Assembly (NCBI GenBank): GCA_028704125.1
Contig: JAQVLM010000036.1
Span: 1-12,627, forward strand
Direction of reading: 5' to 3'
Source of the DNA: Opitutales bacterium
GTDB lineage: Bacteria; Verrucomicrobiota; Verrucomicrobiia; Opitutales; JAFGAQ01
DNA length: 12,627 nucleotides
Under the pieces are notes generated by a model that saw nothing but the letters and a program-made list of their open reading frames with translations, was not told where the DNA came from and did no database searches. Shown in pieces: positions 1-7,226 of the stretch (position 1 is its first letter; each line of letters begins with the position of its first letter). The position numbers were made by a program, and so were the translations under genes.

Positions 1-107
1 TCACGCCTGCCAAAAACCTTTACCTGTGACATATTGCTTTTTCCGGGTTCGACCCGTTTCCATCTGTGCTTGTCCGCCTACGGGGATGATAACTGTCTGA
101 CCTCCGA

Positions 108-1376
108 TCACTCCCACTCAATGGTGGCCGGGGGCTTGTTGGTGATATCATATGCCACACGATTCACACCCGGTACCCGGGTCGCGATTTCACCGGCTAC
201 CTTGGTGAGAAACTCGATCGGGAGCGACACCACTTTGGCAGTCATGAAATCGAGGGTCTGGACGGCACGCAGGCAAATCACATAGCCGTAGGTTCGGGCA
301 TCATTCGTCACTCCGACCGATTGCACATTGGTCAACACCGCGAAAAACTGGTTAGCCTTGGCGGCCCAGCCTTCGGCATCCATCGCTTCGCGGAAAATCG
401 CATCCGCATCCCGCAGGATGTCGAGCTTCTCCTTGGTCAGCTCCCCAAGACAACGGACCGCCAGCCCAGGCCCCGGAAAAGGTTGACGGTTGGTGATGAC
501 CGCCGGAATCCCGAGCGCCTCGCCCACCTGCCGGACTTCGTCTTTGAAGAGGTATTTAACGGGCTCCACAATGCCCTTGAAATCGATCCGCTCGGGAAGA
601 CCACCCACATTGTGGTGCGCTTTCACGGCCTTTCCACCTTCCCAGCCGCTTTCGATGATATCCGGGTAGATCGTGCCCTGGACGAAATAGTCGAGTTCGC
701 CGAGTTTACGCGCTTCCTCCTCAAACACGCGGATGAATTCCTCCCCGATGATCTTGCGCTTGTGCTCAGGGTCGGTAACCCCCTTCAGTTTATCCAGGAA
801 ACGCGCTTCGGCATCGACCGAAATCAGGTTTATCCCGAACCCATCACGGAATACCTCCGCAATCTGCTTGGGTTCGTCCTTACGCATGCAGCCATGGTCG
901 ACGAACACGCAAGTCAACTGCTTGCCGACAGCCCGGTGCAACAAGGCCGCACACACCGAAGAATCCACGCCGCCCGACATTGCGAGCAAGACCTTCTTGT
1001 CGCCAATCTGCGCCCGCAGATCCTCAACGGTCTCCTCGATAAAGGCCACGGTCGTCCAATCCTGTTTGAGGCCACATTTCCCAACTAAAAACGCCTTAAG
1101 CGTGGTGCTGTCGCAATCCGCATTCTTCAAATCGAGCACTGGCAACCCGAGCTCTGCGGTAGCCGTCGGCACATCCCGACCCAGGGTGCGCTCTCCGCAA
1201 GCCATCCCACGCTGGTAAACCAAAGCCTTCGGTTGCAGGGCCTGAATCCGCTCAACCCCGGCAGAGTAGGGTAGCACTTCACAGTAAATATTCAGCTGCC
1301 GGATGGCCTTCGCCGCCATCTGCGCATTGATCGCCCCAAAATCCAGCACCACTACACCACCTGGTTTTCTCGCCAT
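108..1376 (-). CDS. guaA: GMP synthetase with a vestigial, catalytically empty glutaminase domain
   Basis: GMP synthetase aminates XMP to GMP with ATP, in the cytosol, in the last step of guanine nucleotide synthesis. The protein has 422 residues against about 510-525 for the family. The ATP-pyrophosphatase half is intact: PP-loop SGGVDSS at 134-140, then GTIYPDIIESG (234-244), HHNVGGLP (254-261) and PFPGPGLAVR (299-308), ending in the canonical ITNKPPATIEWE. The N-terminal glutamine amidotransferase domain begins normally (VVVLDFG, residues 8-14). It then jumps from LPVLDL (about 78-83) to KAFLVGKCG (about 94-102). The nucleophile-elbow GxCxG segment and the late HPE segment with the catalytic His/Glu are both missing, roughly 100 residues in all. 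The reading frame is open throughout. Start chosen at ATG 1376 because GGAGAG lies 6 nt upstream; the ORF stays open 54 codons further but that part looks non-coding. It is either ammonia-dependent or served by a separate glutaminase subunit (inference). Confidence 0.93.
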   Translation of the reverse strand: MARKPGGVVVLDFGAINAQMAAKAIRQLNIYCEVLPYSAGVERIQALQPKALVYQRGMACGERTLGRDVPTATAELGLPVLDLKNADCDSTTLKAFLVGKCGLKQDWTTVAFIEETVEDLRAQIGDKKVLLAMSGGVDSSVCAALLHRAVGKQLTCVFVDHGCMRKDEPKQIAEVFRDGFGINLISVDAEARFLDKLKGVTDPEHKRKIIGEEFIRVFEEEARKLGELDYFVQGTIYPDIIESGWEGGKAVKAHHNVGGLPERIDFKGIVEPVKYLFKDEVRQVGEALGIPAVITNRQPFPGPGLAVRCLGELTKEKLDILRDADAIFREAMDAEGWAAKANQFFAVLTNVQSVGVTNDARTYGYVICLRAVQTLDFMTAKVVSLPIEFLTKVAGEIATRVPGVNRVAYDITNKPPATIEWE

Positions 1377-1382
1377 AACTTG

Positions 1383-1388
1383 CTCTCC
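1383..1388 (-). promoter_or_regulatory. Ribosome binding site deciding the guaA start
   Basis: Read on the minus strand this is GGAGAG, followed by six bases (CAAGTT) and the ATG at 1376. It supports starting GuaA at MARKPGG rather than at the first in-frame start codon 54 codons upstream, which would add a sequence unlike any GuaA N-terminus. Confidence 0.7.
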
Positions 1389-1488
1389 AAATCTGTGATT
1401 GAATCCGATTCCAGACACAACCCTCGCATCCGGAATGCGGCTCCCTCCCACGCGAATCCAGCTCCGGCGAAAGAGGCCATGCTTTGCT

Positions 1489-1517
1489 CTCCTAGGGAAT
1501 GCCCCTCCATGAGTCAA
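1489..1517 (-). promoter_or_regulatory. Candidate guaA promoter overlapping a palindrome
   Basis: On the minus strand a -35-like TTGACT (1517-1512) is followed after 17 bp by TAGGAG (1494-1489), which matches only three of six -10 positions. This would give a leader of about 105 nt before guaA. The -35 lies partly inside the perfect 12-bp palindrome TCAAGCGCTTGA (1514-1525), so a dimeric regulator could cover it. No riboswitch was recognised in the leader. Assignment by eye only. Confidence 0.35.
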
Positions 1518-1525
1518 GCGCTTGA
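1514..1525. repeat. 12-bp perfect palindrome, possible operator
   Basis: TCAAGCGCTTGA is identical on both strands and overlaps the proposed guaA -35 hexamer. Its position would suit a repressor site. No matching second copy was noticed elsewhere in the window. Confidence 0.4.
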
Positions 1526-1586
1526 ATCCGTCCCGCAACCCTGCACAACGTCACGTTGCATCCGATATCCGGAAGTCGTCGACAGG

Positions 1587-3647
1587 TTACTGTTTGATCG
1601 GGCACATTCCGGATTGAAGATCCCCGCCCACAAGCAAGCGTCTGACATCGTCATTCTTATAGGTAATCACCACCTTCTCGGTTGCACGAGTCAATGCTAC
1701 AAAAATCCGACGGGTATTCTTCAAGATCAGTTCTTCCCTTTCGCCTTCTTCGAGGCGAAAGTCACGCTCCAAACTGAAAAGATAGTCAGCCTCCAGAATA
1801 AACACAATACGGGCCTCAATTCCTCCGCACGAGTTCAGAGTCACCATGCGGATCTTGTTTGGCTCAAATCGGTCTTTTCCGTTTTTTGCCATACCAGGCA
1901 GCTTTTGCTCCATCATGTCCTCAAAACTCTTGTTCTGGCCGGGATAGCAGTGAATAATGAGGATGTTGGAAGCTGGAACCCCATTTTCCAAGAGAGAACA
2001 TACCTCGTTAATGATCCGATTTTTTTCATCTTGAAAGGTTGAAACCTGAATCATCCGAGGGGGAGATCCCACAGGCATGGTACGAATGATGTCTTCGGAT
2101 GGGAGATTGATTTCCTCATCATCCTGCGCAACACGACTCAGATAGAAACGTTTTGCAAACTCTAGTATGCTACCGGTGTTACGATAAGGCTTCATGAGAC
2201 GCTGGGATCTTCCCCGGATTTCCTGACCGAGGACACGAAGCCATGATTGGCCTTGCCTGAGAAACCCCTGTGTCGGATCCGCGACCATGAACAACTGACA
2301 ATGAGGAGCGGTCATGGCCATTTTCACACATTCAAACCACACCGGCGCAAAATACTGAGCTTCATCGATGAAGATCGCGTCATAGGACGGCAAACGGATC
2401 GTACCCTTCTTTAGCTTTTCCAAAAACAGTGCGGGAATCTGTTCCCAATCCTGTTTTCTAACTTCTTTCAGTTTACTGTAGTATTGGTAGAACAAACGGA
2501 GAACGACCTCTCGATTGGATCTCGAAAGCGCCCTTTTCCGTCCATACCTCACTGCGTTCAAATAGCGCTCAGGATCGGGGTTAAGTCCCATGTTGTCCGT
2601 GATCCATCCAAATTCCGCACTAATGAAGTCATCCGTGAATCCTCTGGCATCCGGATTGGCAGCTCGCAATTCGCGAATGATCCGAAAACGTTCCGAGTCA
2701 AAAAGGGGCTCGTAAAGCATGAAAGCCCGAACCCATTGATAGAATGTTCTCCATTCCACAGTAATGGCAGGATCCAGACTCTTCATGCGATGATTCCACT
2801 CGCTACAAAGAGGCTTGTTATGGGTCAGGATGAGTATTTTCGCGTCCTTGTTAAGTCTGGCGGCCAGTCGGGCGCGAAACACCAATACCAAGGTCTTTCC
2901 GCATCCCGCAACTCCGGTAACCAGGCGCAACCCTTGAGCATTCAGCCCGCTCTCAGCCTCACTCGAAAGCTCGAGGTCTCTCTTGACCGCCAACTCCTGA
3001 TTGTAGTCCAAAAGAAAATCAGTCTGGGTCGCTTTGTTATCCCTGATTCGAATTCTGCTCTGGGGAATCCAGTCATGGGGAATCGACGCTTCCGGACTGA
3101 AGTTGCTCTTCAGAGAATTCACGACAATGCGGTCCAGAGGGTTTTCTGCTGATTTGACGATCACCTGAAGCAAAGCTTCAGGATGATAGTTGTCCTTCCC
3201 TATCAGCAAATAGCTATGATCCGGCAACATCTCAGCAAGCCGGTCCACCATTACCTGCGATGCGGATGGTATTACGATCCACTTCTCAACACCCAGGTTT
3301 TGAGCATTCATTCCCATGCTTTCACACACGGAATCAAGATACTGTTCAATAAGGTGGCATTCCCTCAACTTGAGTCCTTCACTGATCGTGGATTCGTCAA
3401 ACAACGAACCGTGCACCATCTCTTCAATCTGCGAGTCTGTGGAGTCTGAAACTGCAACAATCGCCGCGAATACACTTTTGTAGATAACGAGAAGCTCAGG
3501 TCGCTGTTTCCCATCTAGAGAGTAGGACAATCGACATTCTATATCATCGCATTTGATCCGCCTGAACGCCGAGCAAACCCGGGCGACATGCTTGGGAACC
3601 CGATCCGGGACATCTGAGGGAAGCATCTTCGCCATAGCATCAAACAT
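1587..3647 (-). CDS. UvrD/Rep-like superfamily 1 helicase with a degenerate NERD-like N-terminal region
   Basis: An ATP-dependent nucleic-acid translocase or helicase of 686 residues. Motifs in order: Q-like motif around DYNQE (214-218), Walker A GVAGCGKT (245-252), Walker B FIDEAQ (426-431), motif III VADPTQ (455-460), KPYRNTGSI (486-494), a divergent motif V around LNSCGGIEARIVFI (604-617), and motif VI FVALTRATEKV (649-659). Residues 1-200 contain RPELLVIYKSVFAAIVAVSDS (49-69) and WIVIPSAS (123-130). Their order recalls NERD domains fused to such helicases, but the E-x-K catalytic strand reads AVSD, so nuclease activity looks lost (inference). ATG 3647 overlaps the stop of the upstream helicase gene by 8 nt; a TTG two codons earlier is also possible, and neither has a strong Shine-Dalgarno. 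The overlap implies translational coupling and joint function. Role unknown; antiphage defence or DNA repair are the obvious possibilities. Base composition is AT-richer than in guaA. Confidence 0.88.
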   Translation of the reverse strand: MFDAMAKMLPSDVPDRVPKHVARVCSAFRRIKCDDIECRLSYSLDGKQRPELLVIYKSVFAAIVAVSDSTDSQIEEMVHGSLFDESTISEGLKLRECHLIEQYLDSVCESMGMNAQNLGVEKWIVIPSASQVMVDRLAEMLPDHSYLLIGKDNYHPEALLQVIVKSAENPLDRIVVNSLKSNFSPEASIPHDWIPQSRIRIRDNKATQTDFLLDYNQELAVKRDLELSSEAESGLNAQGLRLVTGVAGCGKTLVLVFRARLAARLNKDAKILILTHNKPLCSEWNHRMKSLDPAITVEWRTFYQWVRAFMLYEPLFDSERFRIIRELRAANPDARGFTDDFISAEFGWITDNMGLNPDPERYLNAVRYGRKRALSRSNREVVLRLFYQYYSKLKEVRKQDWEQIPALFLEKLKKGTIRLPSYDAIFIDEAQYFAPVWFECVKMAMTAPHCQLFMVADPTQGFLRQGQSWLRVLGQEIRGRSQRLMKPYRNTGSILEFAKRFYLSRVAQDDEEINLPSEDIIRTMPVGSPPRMIQVSTFQDEKNRIINEVCSLLENGVPASNILIIHCYPGQNKSFEDMMEQKLPGMAKNGKDRFEPNKIRMVTLNSCGGIEARIVFILEADYLFSLERDFRLEEGEREELILKNTRRIFVALTRATEKVVITYKNDDVRRLLVGGDLQSGMCPIKQ

Positions 3648-5400
3648 CCACAACTACCGAGCTTGATCGCAGACTACTCCAAAAACCCACCGCTTCCACA
3701 ATTTCCTCATTGATGTATGCCGGACGAACAAAACTGTCACTTCCGAGAACAATACATTTGGATCGGGCCCGACTTACAGCAACATTCAAACGCTGAGGCA
3801 GATAGACAAACTCCTGAATCGCTGCCAGGAAACCCGGATCACTAGCTGCGGTGCTAACGATAATCAACGGCCGTTCCTGACCCTGCATCCGGTCAACGGT
3901 ATCGATGACAACAGAACTCAACATGTCAGGAACAAGATAGCCTGATTGCATGAGTCTCCGACGGATGATTCGAGCTTGTCGTCGGAACGGAGTAATCACC
4001 GCCACATCGGATAAATCAAACCCTCGACGGAAAAGCTCACAGATGATCTCATGAATCAAAGCTGCCTCTTCCATGGAGTATTGTCGGGTGTTATTGGTGC
4101 TGGTGGGAATCCAAACAAGGCTGTTTTTTTCAGACAACACTTCTTCAAGCCATTTGGTGCTGCCCGAACCCGGAACTTTCAGCATGCGATTCTTGCATGA
4201 TTCAGCGGGAACAAGATCCCCACTATAGAAGGACTCGGCCACCCAGTTCGAAATCTCAGCATTCATTCGATAGGTAACATTCAGACGCACCAAATCATGG
4301 GGGAGAGAAATCCGACTGAATAGCGAGTAACACGCTGCATCAAATGCGGAACAGGAGGCCACGACCGGAGGCAGCTGTTTTGGATCGCCAATCAGCACAT
4401 AGGTATCGGCAGACAACATCGCCATGATCGCAAGAGGAAGGGTCATCTGACTAGCCTCATCCACAATAACACAATCAAACTCAACACCGGCCAATCGGTT
4501 GTTTCGGGCAGCATAAGCCGTGGCTCCGACAACATAAGCACCCGAAATTCCAGCCAAAGGGGATTGTGAGAAATTCTCGTGCACCGGCACGCAAAGCCTC
4601 GAATCGGAAACAGGTTGGCTGATTTTGGCAATTCTGTCGAATCCAGGCATCGCTTGGTGCACCGCATGGAGTGCCTCGTGAATTGCCCGATGCGTACAGG
4701 CTGTTATCAGAATGCGCTCTCCCCGCTCAACACGCTGCTTCACGATGTTGGCCAAAACACGGGTTTTTCCTGTTCCGGGAGGGCCCTGAATCAAACTGCA
4801 CCATTCGGACGCCACGGCACTAGCTATCGCTTCCTGCTGCCGGTCATTGAATCCATCCAACTGGGCAACATCCTGAGCGGCATCGTATTCATCAAGACTC
4901 ACACTATCATCCAACTCCCCCATAAACAGAGGAAGGATGCGCTCCCGACCCCGTTCCGTGCTCCCAAGTTCATGGATGGCCCTCAATATAACGTCTGACA
5001 TATCCAGATAGTATGCGTCAACCGTGTATGGGAGGCTCGCATCGAAACTCACTTCGTTTTTGTTAGAGAAACGAAGATCCACATATTCCTTACCATCCGG
5101 AAGAAAACCGTCCCCCGCCCACGACATTAGCGAAGTGAATTCGAACGGATTCCCTGGGTGGATAATGACAATGTCCCCTTCCCGCAAATCGGATAGATTG
5201 TCCGCACACACAAACCTGCAAGCCCCGTTCGCTGTCCTTCCAAAATAACGGAGATCCGTGACACAACGACCTCGAGTCAATCGCTCATCCAACGATCGCT
5301 CCAACTCTTCGCGAACAGAGTTCTTCTGTTCCCTCAGTTCGATTTCCGCGAAATCCAGAATCTCTTTATAAAACTCTGCCGGTGTCTTTCGCTCACTCAT
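3640..5400 (-). CDS. Upf1/IGHMBP2-like superfamily 1 helicase
   Basis: First gene of the two-helicase operon, 586 residues from ATG 5400. A GTG one codon earlier, with AGGG 6 nt upstream of it, is equally plausible. The protein has an N-terminal region of about 180 residues, with a charged helix (6-45) and a probable small beta-barrel around LREGDIVIIHPGNP (72-85), like domain 1B of Upf1-type helicases. The helicase core follows: Q motif FNDRQQEAI (184-192), Walker A GPPGTGKT (206-213), Walker B VDEASQ (313-318), motif III GDPKQLPP (338-345), LNVTYRMN (373-380), motif V VDRMQGQER (502-510) and motif VI LNVAVSRAR (538-546). All expected motor motifs are present and no nuclease or zinc domain is visible. 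Family members unwind or translocate along RNA or DNA. The substrate here is unknown. The following gene overlaps it by 8 nt, so both proteins are likely made in step. Confidence 0.9.
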   Translation of the reverse strand: MSERKTPAEFYKEILDFAEIELREQKNSVREELERSLDERLTRGRCVTDLRYFGRTANGACRFVCADNLSDLREGDIVIIHPGNPFEFTSLMSWAGDGFLPDGKEYVDLRFSNKNEVSFDASLPYTVDAYYLDMSDVILRAIHELGSTERGRERILPLFMGELDDSVSLDEYDAAQDVAQLDGFNDRQQEAIASAVASEWCSLIQGPPGTGKTRVLANIVKQRVERGERILITACTHRAIHEALHAVHQAMPGFDRIAKISQPVSDSRLCVPVHENFSQSPLAGISGAYVVGATAYAARNNRLAGVEFDCVIVDEASQMTLPLAIMAMLSADTYVLIGDPKQLPPVVASCSAFDAACYSLFSRISLPHDLVRLNVTYRMNAEISNWVAESFYSGDLVPAESCKNRMLKVPGSGSTKWLEEVLSEKNSLVWIPTSTNNTRQYSMEEAALIHEIICELFRRGFDLSDVAVITPFRRQARIIRRRLMQSGYLVPDMLSSVVIDTVDRMQGQERPLIIVSTAASDPGFLAAIQEFVYLPQRLNVAVSRARSKCIVLGSDSFVRPAYINEEIVEAVGFWSSLRSSSVVVDV

Positions 5401-5484
5401 CACTTAATGCCCTGTGAGCCCCCCGCCGGTTCAATATTGTTATGAGCCATGACCCTTATCTTTCCTGATTCGATTACACGCATT

Positions 5485-5514
5485 ATGATATCGGACGAAT
5501 CAACAAATTATCAA
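5485..5514 (-). promoter_or_regulatory. Candidate promoter of the two-helicase operon
   Basis: On the minus strand TTGATA (5514-5509) is followed after 18 bp by TATCAT (5490-5485). Both match the sigma-70 consensus at four or more positions. It would start transcription near 5478 and give a leader of roughly 75 nt. Found by eye; no experimental support. Confidence 0.45.
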
Positions 5515-5617
5515 ACCCCTATTTGTGAATTTTCGATGTGAAAAAAGGAGGGACCAAATCCGCTCGGATGACCATCGTTAATCGACGTTTAAGAAAAGCC
5601 CACAAGTCATTATTGGT

Positions 5618-5627
5618 CACACGTGTG
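5618..5627. repeat. 10-bp palindrome CACACGTGTG
   Basis: A perfect palindrome in the divergent intergenic region, about 130 bp upstream of the helicase promoter and about 85 bp upstream of the direct repeats. It could be a dimeric regulator site, but one 10-bp palindrome is weak evidence. Confidence 0.3.
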
Positions 5628-5711
5628 CATTAACAATCTCGCTGAATAACCCAATCCGCCACAACATGACACCCTAAGCGTTGTGCAACCCCATCCCAAA
5701 TGACATGATCC

Positions 5712-5742
5712 GTCCCGCTTGCGTCGGGTCCAGTCCCGCTTG
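5712..5742 (+). promoter_or_regulatory. Paired direct repeat, candidate LytTR regulator binding site
   Basis: GTCCCGCTTG occurs at 5712-5721 and again, without mismatch, at 5733-5742, a period of exactly 21 bp, or two helical turns. LytTR-type regulators such as AgrA are known to bind pairs of roughly 9-bp direct repeats with about this period. A LytTR regulator is encoded by the third gene of the operon that starts just downstream. A possible -10 (TAATAC, 5767-5772) lies downstream with no good -35 at the expected place beside the second repeat, as in activator-dependent promoters. The leader from that -10 to ATG 5789 would be very short, which is a weakness. Confidence 0.45.
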
Positions 5743-5788
5743 TGGCATTTCTGCGGCAGACGGGAGTAATACTTGCTGGGATGGGCCC

Positions 5789-7114
5789 ATGAATGCTATC
5801 AACGACACCTCATCGAGGCAACCAACCGCGCCGACCACCGGAACCGGGCGCTTCCATTCCTTCGATGCATTGCGGGGCTTTGCCCTCCTGCTCGGCGTGT
5901 TTTTTCACGCCGCTGAATCCTTCTGTCCGGATCGTTACTCCTGGGCGATCGTGGATGTGAACGCCCTTTGGATCTTCGAATGGTTCCAGCACTTCTGCCA
6001 TGCTTTCCGCATGGAGCTGTTTTTCCTGATCGCGGGATTCTTTGCGCATCTGCTCCTGCACAAAAGGGGCGCACGCTCATTCATCGCCAACCGCTTCAAG
6101 CGGATTGTGCTACCGTTTATTGTCGGGTGGCTGGTGCTGTATCCGGTGTGCACGACAATCTGGATCTGGGGTGCGTCCGCGGGTGGACGACTCGATGCAC
6201 TCGGCATTCCGGCTGAACACCAGAGTCTTCCGGTCTGGCAACTCGCCATCGGAACGATCACCAGCCGGACCTTTCTGTCGAATAGCTTCAACATGCTGCA
6301 TTTGTGGTTCCTGCACCACCTGATCCTGATCTACGCTGCCGTTCTCGGCATCCGTTGGTTCTGCGTAAATGCGATGGGAGCCAAGCGCTACCAGCGGCTC
6401 ACTATCAAAATCGACCGGTTTTGTGAACGGTGCGTGCGTTCTCATTGGATGGGATGGGTGCTTCCAGCGGCGACCGTTCCGCTGCTTTTCCTGATGAAGC
6501 AGTGGGGAGTGGACACGCCGAACTCGACGCTCTTCTATGCTCCCACGCTCCTACTCTACGGGCTCTGTTTCATCATCGGCTGGGCCATGCACCGGCAAAC
6601 CCAATTGATTGAATCATTCTCGCGAGGCTGGCGCTGGAAGGCCGCCCTAATTTCCGGATTGGGGCTCAGTGTGGTGATGTATCGTTTCGTCGCCATCCAT
6701 CAAGCTATCTTCCCCGGCGCAGAGTTTGGAATCATCAGCCGGACGGTGTACCTCAGCATGTATGCAAGCGCGATGTGGTGCATGATCACCGGACTTATTG
6801 GCGCTTTTCATCGCTTCTCAAATAACATGAACCCATTCTGGCGTTACGTTGCGGACTCATCCTACTTCATTTATCTGGCACACCTGCCTATTGTCGTATC
6901 GATCCAGATCCTCGTCGCTCACTGGGAAATGGCAGCCGGGATCAAGTACGCTTTGATTTGCGCCATCGCCATTCCGCTCCTCTTCGCCCTGTATCACCTA
7001 CTGGTGAGGAACACCTGGTTGGGCCAATTGCTCAATGGGACAAGATACCCGGGCAGGTCACGGACGATTGAAACAGCCGCTGTGAGGGGAGTCTGTCCGG
7101 CAATGGAAGCCTGA
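5789..7114 (+). CDS. OpgC-like membrane acyltransferase (acyltransferase 3 family)
   Basis: Integral inner-membrane protein of 441 residues with about ten hydrophobic segments. Acyltransferase 3 proteins move acyl groups (acetyl, succinyl) onto exported sugars, lipids or glucans. The family signature is at the N-terminus: FHSFDALRGFALLLGVFFHA (22-41), including the conserved R29 and H40. It is followed by ELFFLIAGFF (76-85), the basic loop NRFKRIVLP (101-109), HLWFLHHL (171-178) and a late YLAHLPIVV (362-370). The layout recalls glucan succinyltransferase OpgC/MdoC, but the substrate cannot be read from sequence. ATG 5789 is preferred: GGGATGG precedes it and the conserved domain starts soon after. 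The frame is open back to TTG 5681 with no protein-like content. The kinase gene follows after a gap of about 110 nt on the same strand, so an acyltransferase/two-component operon is likely. Confidence 0.85.
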   Translation: MNAINDTSSRQPTAPTTGTGRFHSFDALRGFALLLGVFFHAAESFCPDRYSWAIVDVNALWIFEWFQHFCHAFRMELFFLIAGFFAHLLLHKRGARSFIANRFKRIVLPFIVGWLVLYPVCTTIWIWGASAGGRLDALGIPAEHQSLPVWQLAIGTITSRTFLSNSFNMLHLWFLHHLILIYAAVLGIRWFCVNAMGAKRYQRLTIKIDRFCERCVRSHWMGWVLPAATVPLLFLMKQWGVDTPNSTLFYAPTLLLYGLCFIIGWAMHRQTQLIESFSRGWRWKAALISGLGLSVVMYRFVAIHQAIFPGAEFGIISRTVYLSMYASAMWCMITGLIGAFHRFSNNMNPFWRYVADSSYFIYLAHLPIVVSIQILVAHWEMAAGIKYALICAIAIPLLFALYHLLVRNTWLGQLLNGTRYPGRSRTIETAAVRGVCPAMEA

Positions 7115-7226
7115 TAGGACATTCCTACGCGTTTGCTCAACCCATGAGGATTTGGACTCGCCAAAGCGGCCTCCGCGCCCGATGATCACAGTCGGGCGCA
7201 TGCCGCCCATCCATCCACCCCAAAGA

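Larger units (their letters stand above)
5404..5788. other. Intergenic control region between helicase operon and acyltransferase operon
   Basis: This stretch of about 385 bases separates two divergent operons. Its helicase-side half is AT-rich and holds the candidate leftward promoter (5485-5514). The middle has an AAGGAGGG purine run (5545-5552), a small very basic ORF (5538-5633) and the palindrome CACACGTGTG (5618-5627). The right side holds two 10-bp direct repeats 21 bp apart (5712-5742) and a possible -10 TAATAC (5767-5772). The ORF reading into the acyltransferase stays open back to a TTG at 5681, but that upstream part does not resemble protein. Confidence 0.6.

Noticed and set aside
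44..56. Hairpin CGGGT-TCG-ACCCG, resembling a tRNA T-arm or a terminator
   Set aside because: The loop is too short for a T-arm, no other tRNA arms surround it, and no T run follows on the guaA strand.
321..1088. 255-codon plus-strand frame opposite guaA
   Set aside because: It is antisense to strongly conserved GuaA sequence and shows no family motif.
1377..1538. A 54-codon N-terminal extension of GuaA
   Set aside because: The extension does not look like any GuaA N-terminus, and a good ribosome site sits directly before the ATG at 1376.
1546..1558. Inverted repeat CAACGT-C-ACGTTG downstream of the helicase operon as a terminator
   Set aside because: The one-base loop cannot fold as a hairpin without opening pairs, and no T run follows on the minus strand.
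1380..2042. 220-codon plus-strand frame spanning the guaA leader and the helicase 3' end
   Set aside because: It crosses an intergenic region and runs antisense to helicase motif VI; no domain is recognised.
2484..3152. 222-codon plus-strand frame opposite the UvrD-like helicase
   Set aside because: It is antisense to conserved helicase motifs and has no recognisable features.
1542..5687. Inverted 9-bp match TGCACAACG (1542-1550) and CGTTGTGCA (5679-5687) flanking the helicase operon, like element ends
   Set aside because: A 9-bp match between two intergenic regions of a few hundred bases is not far from chance, it does not extend further, and no transposase or target duplication is seen.
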